DNA of 64,000 nt, taken from NCBI RefSeq assembly GCF_014773545.1, contig NZ_SDDV01000005.1, positions 1 through 64,000 of the forward strand. The letters are read 5' to 3'. Each line of letters begins with the position of its first letter. Positions within the stretch are counted from its first letter, which is position 1. Positions 1-9,200 of the stretch are shown piece by piece. Both the position numbers and the translations under genes were made by a program. The notes beneath the pieces are model-generated. The model searched no databases, was not told the origin of the DNA, and was given only the letters and a program-made list of their open reading frames with translations. The DNA comes from Hydrogenophaga sp. (GTDB lineage: Bacteria; Pseudomonadota; Gammaproteobacteria; Burkholderiales; Burkholderiaceae_C).

Positions 1-67
1 GCTTCGATTGTAGGCAGGCCAGCGTGGTGGTGGTGGTGGCGCGCTGCTCATCCCGCACAATCGCGCC

Positions 68-2830
68 ATGTCCGATGCAAACCCCATGCCGCCCACCTTG
101 TTGCTGGTCGACGGCTCCAGCTACCTGTACCGTGCTTTTCATGCCATGCCCGATTTGCGCGCACGCCCGGGTGACCCCGGCAGCGCGGCCACCGGCGCCA
201 TTCGTGGCATGGTCAACATGCTGCGCAGCTTGCAGGCCGAGGTGCCGGCCGAGTTCGTCGCCTGCGTGTTCGATGCCCCGGGACCGACTTTTCGGGATGC
301 GCTGTACCCGGCCTATAAAGCCCAGCGCAGCCCCATGCCAGACGATTTGCGCGCGCAGATAGAGCCCATCCACGAACTGGTGCGGCTGCTGGGCTGGAGC
401 GTGCTGAATGTACCGGGTGTCGAGGCCGACGACGTAATTGGCACGCTGGCGCAAATCGCTGCGCGCCAGGGCCTGCAGGTGATCGTCGCCAGCGGCGACA
501 AAGACCTGGCGCAACTGGTCGATCCGCACATCACCATCATCGACACCATGAGCGGCAGGCGGCGCGACCAAGCCGGTGTGCTGACCGAATTTGGCGTGCC
601 CGCGCACCTGATGCTGGACTATCAGACGCTGGTGGGCGACCCGGTGGACAACGTGCCGGGGGTGAACAAAGTGGGGCCCAAGACGGCGGCCAAGTGGCTG
701 ACCGAATACGGCTCACTGGAAGGCGTGCTGGCGCATATCGATCAGATCAAGGGGGCGGCAGGCGAGAGTCTGCGCCAGGCGCGCGACTGGCTGCCGACCG
801 GGCGACAGTTGCTGCGCATCAAGACCGACTGCGATCTGAGCGCCTGGGTCAGTGGCCTGCCAGCGCTTGATGCGCTGCGCCAGGCAGAGCCCCAGTGGGA
901 TGTCTTGCGCGCTTTTTACGAAAAATATGGCTTCAAAAGCCTGTTGCAATCGGTCAGCGCACACACCCGTGTGCCCACCGAATCTGCGCCTGACCAGGCC
1001 GCTGCTGCGCCAGCCGCCCACACGGTCTCGATTGCGTGCCACATCATCTTGAGCTGGCCCGACTTTGACGCCTGGCTTGCGCGCATAGAGGCGGCCGATC
1101 TGGTGGCGTTGGACACCGAGACCAGCTCGCTGGATGAAATGCAGGCCGAACTGGTGGGCATTTCGTTTTGCGTGCAAGCCGCTGCGGCGGCCTACCTGCC
1201 GCTGACCCACTGCGGCCCCGACGCACCCGAGCAACTGCCGCTGGCGCAGGTGCTGGAGAGGCTCAAACCCTGGCTGGAAAACCCGGCACGGCACAAGCTG
1301 GGCCAGCACGTCAAATACGACCGCCACGTATTCGCCAACCACGGCATAGAGGTGCGCGGCTACTTGCACGACACCCTATTGCAGAGCTACGTGCTCGAAG
1401 CCCAGCAGCCGCACAACCTGTCCAGCCTGGCCAAGCGGCACCTGGGGCGCGACGGCATTCAATACCAAGACCTGTGCGGCAAGGGCGCGCACCAGATTCC
1501 ATTTGCGCAGGTCGACGTGGGGCGTGCAGCGGCTTATTCGTGCGAAGACAGCGAGCAAACGCTGGCGCTGCACCAGGTGCTGTGGCCGCGCTTGCAGGCC
1601 GATGCGCCGCTGCGTTTTGTTTACGAGCTGGAAATCGCTTGCAGCGAGGTGCTCTACCGGATCGAACGCAACGGCGTGCTGATCGACGCGCCCACGCTGG
1701 CGCAACAGAGCCACGAGCTGGGCCAGCGCATCGTGGCGCTGGAGCAAGAAGCCTACGCCCTGGCCGGACAGCCGTTCAACCTGTCCTCGCCCAAGCAATT
1801 GGGCGAAATTTTCTTTGACCGGCTGGGCCTGCCGGTGATCAAGAAAACCGCCACCGGCGCGCGCAGCACCGACGAAGAGGTGCTGGAAAAACTGGCCGAA
1901 GACTACCCGCTGCCAGGCAAAATTTTGCAGCACCGCAGCCTGTCCAAACTCAAGGGCACGTACACCGACAAACTCAGCGCGCTGACGCACCCGCGCAGCG
2001 GTCGGGTGCACACCCACTACGCGCAGGCGGTGGCCGTGACCGGGCGGCTGAGCAGCAACGACCCGAATCTGCAAAACATTCCGATCCGCACCGCCGAAGG
2101 CCGGCGCGTGCGCGAAGCCTTCGTGGCCCCAGCGGGCCGCGTGATCGCCAGCGCCGATTACTCGCAGATCGAGCTGCGCATCATGGCCCACATCAGCGCC
2201 GACGCCGCCTTGCTGCGCGCCTTCCAGAGCGGGCAGGACGTGCACCGCGCCACCGCCGCCGAGGTGTTCGGACTGGAGCCGCAGCAAGTCAGCACCGAGC
2301 AGCGGCGCTACGCCAAAGTGATCAACTTTGGCCTGATCTACGGCATGAGCAGCTACGGTCTGGCCAAGGCGCTGGCCATAGACGCGACGGCGGCGAAGAA
2401 TTACATTGCGCGCTATTTCGAACGTTTTGCCGGCGTCAAGCGCTATATGGACGAGATCCGCGCCCAGGCCAAGGCGCAGGGCTACGTGCAAACCGTGTTC
2501 GGCCGGCGCTTATACCTGCCGGAAATCAACAGCCCGAACGGCCCGCGCCGCGCAGCGGCCGAACGCGCCGCCATCAACGCACCGATGCAGGGCACGGCGG
2601 CCGACCTGATCAAACTCAGCATGGTGGCGGTGCAACAGGCGCTGGATGCGCAGCAGCCCGAGATCAAGATGATCATGCAGGTGCACGACGAGTTGGTGTT
2701 CGAGCTGCCGCAGGCGCAGGTGGCGTGGCTGAAAACCGAGATTCCGCGCCTGATGGCAGGCGTGGCCTCGCTGCGGGTGCCGCTGCTGGCCGAGGTGGGC
2801 GTGGGGCCGAACTGGGAACAGGCGCACTGA
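68..2830 (+). CDS. polA: DNA polymerase I
   Basis: Repair and Okazaki-fragment polymerase, 920 aa, close to the E. coli length. The N-terminal 5'-3' exonuclease domain covers about residues 1-280 and begins with LLLVDGSSYLYRAFHA. The 3'-5' exonuclease domain covers about 330-510 and keeps the acidic motif LVALDTETSSLDEMQAELVG, so proofreading is probably active. The polymerase domain shows motif A (ADYSQIELRIMAHIS), motif B (RRYAKVINFGLIYG) and the catalytic motif C HDE at about residues 873-875. ATG at 68 is the first start that keeps the whole exonuclease domain; there is no strong Shine-Dalgarno sequence in front of it. It is a single gene, followed by an unrelated hsdM remnant on the other strand. 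Confidence 0.97.
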   Translation: MSDANPMPPTLLLVDGSSYLYRAFHAMPDLRARPGDPGSAATGAIRGMVNMLRSLQAEVPAEFVACVFDAPGPTFRDALYPAYKAQRSPMPDDLRAQIEPIHELVRLLGWSVLNVPGVEADDVIGTLAQIAARQGLQVIVASGDKDLAQLVDPHITIIDTMSGRRRDQAGVLTEFGVPAHLMLDYQTLVGDPVDNVPGVNKVGPKTAAKWLTEYGSLEGVLAHIDQIKGAAGESLRQARDWLPTGRQLLRIKTDCDLSAWVSGLPALDALRQAEPQWDVLRAFYEKYGFKSLLQSVSAHTRVPTESAPDQAAAAPAAHTVSIACHIILSWPDFDAWLARIEAADLVALDTETSSLDEMQAELVGISFCVQAAAAAYLPLTHCGPDAPEQLPLAQVLERLKPWLENPARHKLGQHVKYDRHVFANHGIEVRGYLHDTLLQSYVLEAQQPHNLSSLAKRHLGRDGIQYQDLCGKGAHQIPFAQVDVGRAAAYSCEDSEQTLALHQVLWPRLQADAPLRFVYELEIACSEVLYRIERNGVLIDAPTLAQQSHELGQRIVALEQEAYALAGQPFNLSSPKQLGEIFFDRLGLPVIKKTATGARSTDEEVLEKLAEDYPLPGKILQHRSLSKLKGTYTDKLSALTHPRSGRVHTHYAQAVAVTGRLSSNDPNLQNIPIRTAEGRRVREAFVAPAGRVIASADYSQIELRIMAHISADAALLRAFQSGQDVHRATAAEVFGLEPQQVSTEQRRYAKVINFGLIYGMSSYGLAKALAIDATAAKNYIARYFERFAGVKRYMDEIRAQAKAQGYVQTVFGRRLYLPEINSPNGPRRAAAERAAINAPMQGTAADLIKLSMVAVQQALDAQQPEIKMIMQVHDELVFELPQAQVAWLKTEIPRLMAGVASLRVPLLAEVGVGPNWEQAH

Positions 2831-2953
2831 GCTTGATCAGGAAAACACAATGTGTCAGCCAGATAAGCACGTCACTTTACATAATACACATCGTAGACTT
2901 TTCCAACGGTAATGCCGACGCTTCTGACGGTTCGCATCAGGCCCACGAACCAG

Positions 2954-3214
2954 TCAGCGTGTCGTCGATGATCTTGCCAATTCGCGGTCTTCCAGCTCGG
3001 CTTTGATGGCTTCGGGCGTGGCGCCGGCAAAGAAGTATTCGTCGTTTGGGTCTTTCAGACGGGCCTCAATCTCGGCGCGGCGGGCGGTGAAGGTGTCGGA
3101 TATGTATTTGAGGAAGATGAGGCCGAGCACCAGGTGCTTGTATTCGGCGGCGTCTACATTGGCGCGCAGCTTGTCGGCCGTGGCCCACAGGGTTTTCTGG
3201 ATGTCTTCGAGCAT
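2954..3214 (-). pseudogene. hsdM N-terminal remnant (type I restriction-modification)
   Basis: The 86-residue reading frame matches the N-terminal helical domain of type I DNA methyltransferase subunits: [17 protein letters not shown], then [18 protein letters not shown], then [20 protein letters not shown]. Intact HsdM proteins are about 500 aa. Here similarity stops near ELEDRE, and the SAM-binding and NPPF catalytic motifs are absent. Another reading frame at the end gives [15 protein letters not shown], which may be a piece of a different gene joined by the rearrangement. No hsdS or hsdR is nearby. I read it as the stump of a lost restriction-modification locus; a short expressed protein cannot be excluded. 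Confidence 0.75.
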
Positions 3215-3232
3215 GCGGCTTGGTTTCTGTTC

Positions 3233-4033
3233 TCAGCTGTCTGCGGCGCCTGGCGCCGTGGCTGCGCGGCCGCCGTTGTCTTGGGGAGCGAGTTGCACGG
3301 ACCAATGACCGCCAGGCTCTTGCTGGGCAACCAACAAGTCGTAGGTCTTGATCATGTCGAGCAATCCGGAATGCCCATAGGTCTGAGGGGAAAACGCGGG
3401 GTCTGTGCGCTTGAGGTAGGAGCCGAGCGCACTCACCGTCACCTTGCCTTCAGGTGTGTCGGCTGCCAGCATGTTGACGGCTTCTACGACAAACTTCGGA
3501 CGCAACTTGGCAGCGGGTTTTGCTGCCTCGGCTTTGGCCACGGGTGCCTTGGACACGGCCTTTTCAGGCGCCGCAGCTGCAACAGCAACAGGCACGGGTT
3601 TTTGCCACTCAAAAAACTGGTCACTGGCGTTTCGAAGCGCATCGGGCGTCTTGGCCTCGCCGACGATGTGCACCGTTGCTCCACGCTCGCGCAGCTTGCG
3701 GCACAGGTAGGCGAAGTCGGAATCGCTGGTGACCAGGCAGAAGGTGTCGGCACGGTCGTCAAAAAGCGCCTCAACAGCGTCCAGCGCAAGAGCGATGTCC
3801 GAAGTGTTCTTGCCCGAGGCGTACTGGTATTGCAGGCAGGGGGTGAACGCTTGGCGTACCAGCGCCTCTTGCCACTTGTTGGCCAAGGTGGTGTGGTTCC
3901 CATACCCACGCCGCAGCACCACGCGGCCGAACTGAGCAACCACGCGCAAGGCGTATTCGAGAATTTCGGGTGATGTGTTGTCGCAGTCCACCAAGACCGC
4001 GACGCGCTTTTCGGCGTCTGCGCTATTGTTCAT
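3233..4033 (-). CDS. NYN domain protein with C-terminal LOTUS/OST-HTH domain
   Basis: 266 aa. Residues about 8-145 form a NYN (PIN-like) nuclease fold with the acidic signatures AVLVDCDNTS and LVTSDSDFAYLCRKL, as in LabA/DUF88-type putative RNases. A low-complexity Ala/Lys/Pro linker (about 150-185) leads to a C-terminal domain of about 65 residues (AVNMLAADTPEGKVTVSALGSYL onward) typical of OST-HTH/LOTUS RNA-binding modules. The combination suggests an RNA-directed nuclease or RNA-binding protein; the substrate is unknown. The start is well supported, with an AGGAGG-type site about 8 bases before ATG. Its neighbour is the hsdM stump, so a remnant of a defence region is possible, although such proteins are widespread as single genes. 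Confidence 0.85.
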   Translation of the reverse strand: MNNSADAEKRVAVLVDCDNTSPEILEYALRVVAQFGRVVLRRGYGNHTTLANKWQEALVRQAFTPCLQYQYASGKNTSDIALALDAVEALFDDRADTFCLVTSDSDFAYLCRKLRERGATVHIVGEAKTPDALRNASDQFFEWQKPVPVAVAAAAPEKAVSKAPVAKAEAAKPAAKLRPKFVVEAVNMLAADTPEGKVTVSALGSYLKRTDPAFSPQTYGHSGLLDMIKTYDLLVAQQEPGGHWSVQLAPQDNGGRAATAPGAADS

Positions 4034-4216
4034 TCGGGCGTCCTCCTACTGGATGGGATCATACGAGTGCGCACGCCCTGCCCTGCGGGCCGAGGACGGC
4101 ATTTGCCCAGGTCATCAGCTGGGCTGTATCAAAACCGGGAGGGACGCATGTCGGCTGTTAATTTTTGCCTGAAATCAACGTGATAGCTCTGATTTATAAA
4201 ACCAAAATCACCAAAA

Positions 4217-6787
4217 TCACGGTGACCCCGCAGTTTCCGTATCCAGTCCCTGATGCTGCCAATAACGGCGCTGCGCCTGCCGCTGGCAATGCATGGCCTC
4301 GGGGGCGGCGCTGCGCCAGGTGGCGGCCCCGCAGTCGGGCGTGTTGACCCAGCGGATGCCGCGCTGGCGGTAGCGCGCCAGCACCTCAGGTGCCGGGTGA
4401 TTGAAACGGTTGCGAAAACCCGACTGCACGATCACCCACTGCGGCTGCAAGGTGTTGAGCAGCACCGGGCTGCTGGAGGTGCGGCTGCCGTGGTGCGGCG
4501 CCAGCATCAGCGTGGCGCGCAGCTCGGGCCGCGCCAGGGCGAGCCGGGTTTCTTGCTGCGCATAAATGTCACCGCTGAGCCAGGCGCTGTGCTGTGCATT
4601 GCTCACGCGCAGCACGCAAGACATGGCGTTGCTGCGCAGCAGGCCCGTGCCGTCAGGCCCATAGTGGTAAGCCTGTGGGTGCAGCAGCTCGAAGTCGACG
4701 CCGTCCCAGCGCCAGCGCTGCCCGGCCTGGCAGCGCTGCGCCGGGTCGGCGTCGAAGGACGACAACCAGCGCGCTTGCGGCAGTTCGGCGCGCAGCGCGG
4801 CCATGCCGCCCGCGTGGTCGCTGTCGCGGTGGCTGACCAGCACCAGGTCGGGCCGCTCGCCCAGGGCGCGCAGCAGAGGTACGATGACGCGTTGACCGGC
4901 GTCACTCTCGGGGCTAAAGCGCGGCCCGGTGTCGTACAGCAAGCTGTGCTGAGCGGTGCGCAGCAGCACCGCACTGCCCTGCCCGACGTCGATGGCCAAC
5001 ACCTCAAACTCACCCGGCGCCGGGCGCGCTGGCGCCCACAGCAGCACCGGCCACAGCAGCAGCAGCCCGGCCGAGCGCAGCGCCCACGGCAGGCGCAGCA
5101 CCAGCAGCACACCACCCAGGACGGCGCCCAGTGCCAGCGGCCAGGGCGGGATCGGTCGCCAGACCGTGGCCCAAGGCCAGTGCGCCATCCAGGCCAGCAC
5201 TGCACTCATGGCTTGCAGCACCAGCGCAGCGGCGTCCCACAGCGGTGCAAACAAAACGCCCAGCAAACCCAGCGGCGTAATCAGCAGCGTGACCAGCGGT
5301 ACGGCAAACAAATTGGCCAGCAAGCCGACCAGCGAGAACTGGCCAAACAGCAGCAGCGTCAGGGGAGCCAGCGCCACCGTCATGACCGCTTGCGTATGCA
5401 ACAGCGCGCGGGCGGCATGCCAGGCGCGCAGGATGAGTGGGACGCCGAGTGAGGCTGAAGCGTGCGCCCAACGCTGGCCGGCGTCGCTGGCAAACAAAAT
5501 GCCAACGGCGACGAAGCTGAGCCAGAAACCGGGCTGCAACAGCGCCCAGGGGTCGAGCAGCAGCACCGCTGCCATGGCAAGCAGCCACACCAGCGGCCAG
5601 GGCCAGTGGCGCACCGACAAGCGCAGCGCCACCACCACCGCCAGCATGATGACGGTGCGCTGCGCCGGCACGCCCCAGCCAGAAAACAAGGCATAAGCGG
5701 CGGCCAGAGCCAGCCCACCCAGGGCGCCCGCCAGCGGCACCGGCAGCGCCAGCAGCGCCTGCGGCCAGACGAAGGCGAGCCGGCGCCAGAGCGCGCCGAT
5801 CAGCAAGCTGGCAAACCAGGCGAACATGGTGACGTGCAGGCCGGAAATGCTCATCAGATGCGCCACGCCGGTGTCACGAAACAGCTCCCAGTCGGCGCGC
5901 TCGATGGCCGACTGATCGCCCACCACCAGCGCGGCGAGTACGCCCGCGCTGCGCACCTCGGCCACCCGGGCCTCGATCCGATCGGCCACCTGTTGGCGCG
6001 CCTGCTGCAAGGGGTGCCAGCCGCTGGCGCCCAAATGCTGCGGGGCCGCACTGCGCGGGCCCAGCCGCACGTAGCCGCTGGCGCCAATGCCCTGCTCCCA
6101 CAGCCAGCGCTCGCGGTCAAAGCCGTGCGGGTTGGCGTTGCCGTGCGGACTGCGCAAGCGCACGCTCAGGCGCCAGCGATCCCCTGCCACCAGCTTGGGG
6201 CGCGCCGGCGTGGCGGCCGCATCAAAGCGGCCACTGTGGTACCAGTTCAGTTGCAGCCGCTGCGGCAGCGGCACGGCGGCGCCGTCCAGGAAAGCCGATT
6301 CGACTCGAAAAATAAAGCGCTCACCGAGTGCACCGCGCTGCGGCAGTGATGCAATGCGGCCGATCACCAGCACGTCTTGTCCCTGCAACTGGGGTTGGAG
6401 CGCCTGCGCCGCAAAGTGGGCGGCGCGCGCGCCGGTCAGGCCAAAACCGCTCAGCGCGCCCGCCAACAGCGCCACAGCCACGAGCAGCGCATGACCAGCG
6501 GGGCCAGCGGGCAGACAGCAGCGCCAGCGGCTCAGTTGAGCTGCCGCTGCCAGCAGCAACCCGAGCGCCAGCAAAGCCAGGTACACACCGCGCGGCCACA
6601 ACGCGGGCTGATACAGTTGCAAGCCCAGGCCAAGCACCCAGGCCAGCAACACGACCACGCCCGCGTGCCTCATGTTCAAGTCGCCGCCGCCGCCAGAGCG
6701 GACGCTGGATGGGGCAGCGGGTAGAGGGTCTGCGTCGGCAAAAAAAGCAGGGAATTCATTGCGATCCATCTGCACCAGATGGGTCAT
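4217..6787 (-). CDS. comEC: DNA internalization competence protein ComEC/Rec2
   Basis: Large polytopic membrane protein of about 856 aa, thought to form the inner-membrane channel for single-stranded DNA in natural transformation. It has N-terminal hydrophobic segments, a DUF4131-like region, then the Competence domain (SISGLHVTMFAWFASLLIGALW and further membrane segments). The C-terminal metallo-beta-lactamase-like domain shows VLAIDVGQGSAVLLRT, LLYDTGPRF and VSHRDSDHAGG, which includes the metal-binding HxDxDH. The start is uncertain: I use ATG 6787, but ATG 6769 and ATG 6673 are also in frame and none has a good ribosome binding site. It is divergent from the RidA-like gene. No other competence genes are in the window, so transformability cannot be judged here. 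Confidence 0.93.
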   Translation of the reverse strand: MTHLVQMDRNEFPAFFADADPLPAAPSSVRSGGGGDLNMRHAGVVVLLAWVLGLGLQLYQPALWPRGVYLALLALGLLLAAAAQLSRWRCCLPAGPAGHALLVAVALLAGALSGFGLTGARAAHFAAQALQPQLQGQDVLVIGRIASLPQRGALGERFIFRVESAFLDGAAVPLPQRLQLNWYHSGRFDAAATPARPKLVAGDRWRLSVRLRSPHGNANPHGFDRERWLWEQGIGASGYVRLGPRSAAPQHLGASGWHPLQQARQQVADRIEARVAEVRSAGVLAALVVGDQSAIERADWELFRDTGVAHLMSISGLHVTMFAWFASLLIGALWRRLAFVWPQALLALPVPLAGALGGLALAAAYALFSGWGVPAQRTVIMLAVVVALRLSVRHWPWPLVWLLAMAAVLLLDPWALLQPGFWLSFVAVGILFASDAGQRWAHASASLGVPLILRAWHAARALLHTQAVMTVALAPLTLLLFGQFSLVGLLANLFAVPLVTLLITPLGLLGVLFAPLWDAAALVLQAMSAVLAWMAHWPWATVWRPIPPWPLALGAVLGGVLLVLRLPWALRSAGLLLLWPVLLWAPARPAPGEFEVLAIDVGQGSAVLLRTAQHSLLYDTGPRFSPESDAGQRVIVPLLRALGERPDLVLVSHRDSDHAGGMAALRAELPQARWLSSFDADPAQRCQAGQRWRWDGVDFELLHPQAYHYGPDGTGLLRSNAMSCVLRVSNAQHSAWLSGDIYAQQETRLALARPELRATLMLAPHHGSRTSSSPVLLNTLQPQWVIVQSGFRNRFNHPAPEVLARYRQRGIRWVNTPDCGAATWRSAAPEAMHCQRQAQRRYWQHQGLDTETAGSP

Positions 6788-6866
6788 TATCGGCAACGGG
6801 CGGCAGCAAAATTTTTACCGCCTTGGCTGTCGATAAAATATCTTGTCGTTTTATCTGGAGCCACAG

Positions 6867-7334
6867 GTGAGCATTTACCAACAACTGTCCGCATTCGGCA
6901 TCGATCTCCCACCCGTGGCCGTACCGGCGGCGGCCTATGTACCGTTCGTGCAAAGTGGAAAGCTGATTTTTCTCAGCGGCCACATTGCCAAAAAAGACGG
7001 CAAGCCCTGGGTCGGTCAGCTGGGTTCGAGCATGAATACCGACGAGGGCAAGCAAGCCGCGCGTTCGATTGCGATTGACTTGCTGGGCACGCTCGACGCC
7101 GCCTGCCGCGCCGCAGGCAAGACGCTCGACGATGTGCGTCGCATCGTCAAGGTCATGAGCCTGGTCAACTCGACGCCGCAGTACACCGAGCAACACCTGG
7201 TGACCAACGGCTGCAGCGAACTGCTGGCTCAGGTGTTTGGCCACGCCGGCGCGCATGCCCGCAGCGCCTTTGGCGTGGCGCAGATTCCGCTGGGCGCCTG
7301 CGTCGAAATCGAATTGATTGCCGAGCTGGCTTGA
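6867..7334 (+). CDS. RidA/YjgF-family protein
   Basis: About 155 aa, of the Rid (YjgF/YER057c/UK114) superfamily, in which RidA hydrolyses reactive enamine/imine intermediates. Visible motifs are YVPFVQSGKLIFLSGHIAKK near the N-terminus and, at the C-terminus, HARSAFGVAQIPLGACVEIELIAEL. The classic RidA motif has an arginine near the end (R-x-x-V...LP-x-x-x-x-VEIE); here the helix reads HARSAFGVAQIPLG, so the substrate-binding arginine is probably R in HARSAFG. This longer form matches Rid subfamilies other than RidA itself, so no symbol is given. GTG 6867 is preferred because TGGAG lies 6 bases upstream; an upstream TTG at 6843 would add VSFYLEPQ-type residues that do not fit the family. Confidence 0.85.
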   Translation: MSIYQQLSAFGIDLPPVAVPAAAYVPFVQSGKLIFLSGHIAKKDGKPWVGQLGSSMNTDEGKQAARSIAIDLLGTLDAACRAAGKTLDDVRRIVKVMSLVNSTPQYTEQHLVTNGCSELLAQVFGHAGAHARSAFGVAQIPLGACVEIELIAELA

Positions 7335-7433
7335 CCGTGCTGCAAACTCGTTTCACTTGAGACAAATCGGGCTGGGGCGAAGCACGCGGCCGCTGTGCGC
7401 CAACCCGAGGTCATAAAAGCAAAGACAATCCTC

Positions 7434-8774
7434 ATGAACACCTCAAAGAACTATCAAGCCGATTTGCAAACCAAGCTGCGCAGCGCTGAACAGGTGGCCG
7501 CCACCGTCCACAGCGGGCAGCGGCTGGACTATGGTTTTGCACTGTGTGAACCCGACGCCTTCGACGCTGCGCTGGCGGCGCGCAAGAGCGAGTTGCGCGA
7601 GGTCGTGATTCGCGGCGCGCTCAGCCTGCGGCCACGCCAGGTGGTCGAGCAAGACCCGCTGCAACAGCACTTCATCAACGAAAACTGGCATTTTTCCGGC
7701 TATGACCGCAAAAAAGGCGAGCAAGGGCTGGTGAGCTACATCCCGTTCAATTTCGGCGAGGGGCCATCGATTTACCGCCGCTTGCTCGAAGTCGATCTGC
7801 TGGTGCTCAAGACCGCGCCCATGGACAGCCACGGCTTCTTCAATTTCGGCGTCAGCAACACCTACACGCGCGCCATTTGCGATGTGGCCAAGCGCATCGT
7901 GGTGGAAACCTGCAGCAGTGTGCCGGTTTGTTATGGGGTGGAAAATGTGGTTCACATCAGCGAGGTGGACGCCGTCATTGAAGGGGGTCACGCCGCGCTG
8001 CCCGAGTTACCCGGCGCCCCCATCACCGACCTCGACCTGCAGGTGGCCGACTACATCGTGCACGAAATCGGCGACGGCATTTGCCTGCAAGTCGGCGTTG
8101 GCGGCATGCCGAACGCGGTTTGTTCGGCCATTGCGCAGTCCAAACTGCACGATCTGGGCATTCACACCGAAATGTTCGTCGACGGCATGGTCGATCTGAT
8201 CGAGGCCGGCAAGGTCTCCGGGCGGCACAAGCAAACACACCCGGGCAAGATCGTTTTCACCTTTGCGGTGGGCACCCAGCGCACTTACGACTTCCTGCAC
8301 CAAAACGAAGCCTGCCTGTCGCTGCCGGTCGATCAGACCAATCTGCCGCACAAAATCGCAGAAAACCACAACGTGGTCTCGATCAACAACTGCATCCAGA
8401 TCGACCTGAGCGGCCAGGTGGCGTCCGAGAGCTCGGGCTATCGGCACATCTCGGGCACCGGCGGGCAGTTGCAATTCGTTCGCGGCGCCTTCATGTCGCC
8501 GGGTGGCAAGTCCTTCATGTGCATGTCGTCGCGCTACATGAAGGGCGCCAGCCCGGCCTCGCGCATCGTCCTCGGGCTCGAGTCCGGCACGGTGGTGACC
8601 ACGCCGCGCACCGACGTCATGCACGTGGTCACCGAGTACGGCCTGGCCAACCTCAAAGGCAAGAGCATCTCCGAACGCGCGCGCGCCCTGATCGCCATTG
8701 CGCACCCGGATGAGCGCGACGCCTTGTATGAAGCCGCGCGCCAGGCGGGCTTGCTTGGACGGCGTTTCCTGTGA
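7434..8774 (+). CDS. Acetyl-CoA hydrolase/transferase family CoA-transferase
   Basis: 446 aa. Family I-type CoA-transferase of the acetyl-CoA hydrolase/4-hydroxybutyrate CoA-transferase group, moving CoA between acyl-CoA and a free carboxylate such as acetate, succinate or butyrate. Seen in the sequence: a glycine-rich CoA-binding loop ICLQVGVGGMPNAVCSAI, then LGIHTEMFVDGMVDLIEAGK, where the HTEM glutamate is the likely residue forming the glutamyl-CoA thioester, and C-terminal TEYGLANLKGKSISERARALI. ATG 7434 is chosen over an upstream start because family members begin at about this point. It lies 99 bp after the RidA-like gene and overlaps the VanZ-like gene by 4 bases, so the two downstream genes are probably cotranscribed. 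The substrate cannot be told from sequence alone. Confidence 0.9.
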   Translation: MNTSKNYQADLQTKLRSAEQVAATVHSGQRLDYGFALCEPDAFDAALAARKSELREVVIRGALSLRPRQVVEQDPLQQHFINENWHFSGYDRKKGEQGLVSYIPFNFGEGPSIYRRLLEVDLLVLKTAPMDSHGFFNFGVSNTYTRAICDVAKRIVVETCSSVPVCYGVENVVHISEVDAVIEGGHAALPELPGAPITDLDLQVADYIVHEIGDGICLQVGVGGMPNAVCSAIAQSKLHDLGIHTEMFVDGMVDLIEAGKVSGRHKQTHPGKIVFTFAVGTQRTYDFLHQNEACLSLPVDQTNLPHKIAENHNVVSINNCIQIDLSGQVASESSGYRHISGTGGQLQFVRGAFMSPGGKSFMCMSSRYMKGASPASRIVLGLESGTVVTTPRTDVMHVVTEYGLANLKGKSISERARALIAIAHPDERDALYEAARQAGLLGRRFL

Positions 8775-9163
8775 AGGGTCTTTCTCTGGCGGGCGGCCCT
8801 GGAAACCGCTGGCTTCGCCATGGCTCTGCCTTTGCCAAACTGGCCTTCTGGCTGGCGCTGGCGCTGGTCTTGCTGCTGTGCTTGCTGCCCGGCCAGTGGC
8901 TGCCGCCGCAGGCTTTCAGCGTGTGGGACAAGGCCCAGCATACACTGACCTTTGCTGCGCTCACCGGACTCGGCTTATGGGCCTACCCTGTCGAGTGGCG
9001 CTGGCGGCTGATGGCAGGCTTGTTGTCGTTCGGTGCCGCGATTGAACTGCTGCAAGCGGCCAGCGGCTGGCGCCACGGGGACGGGCTAGACCTGCTGGCC
9101 AATGCGCTCGGTATAGTGGCGGCGGGTGCGCTCGCATCAATCCTGCGTTGCCCCCCGCGCTGA
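8771..9163 (+). CDS. VanZ-like membrane protein
   Basis: About 130 aa with four hydrophobic segments (roughly residues 22-42, 58-76, 82-98 and 107-125). The motif FSVWDKAQHTLTFAALTGLGLWAY, with an acidic residue and a histidine at the start of a membrane helix, and IELLQAASGWRHGDGLDLLANALG are the VanZ/DUF family signature (D-K-x-x-H...E-x-x-Q...R-x-x-x-x-x-D-x-x-x-N). Function in Gram-negatives is unknown. GTG 8771 overlaps the stop of the CoA-transferase gene (GTGA), which supports translational coupling. Confidence 0.8.
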   Translation: MKGLSLAGGPGNRWLRHGSAFAKLAFWLALALVLLLCLLPGQWLPPQAFSVWDKAQHTLTFAALTGLGLWAYPVEWRWRLMAGLLSFGAAIELLQAASGWRHGDGLDLLANALGIVAAGALASILRCPPR

Positions 9164-9200
9164 ATTTGACTTTCACCACAAGCACCGTTACCCTGCCGCC

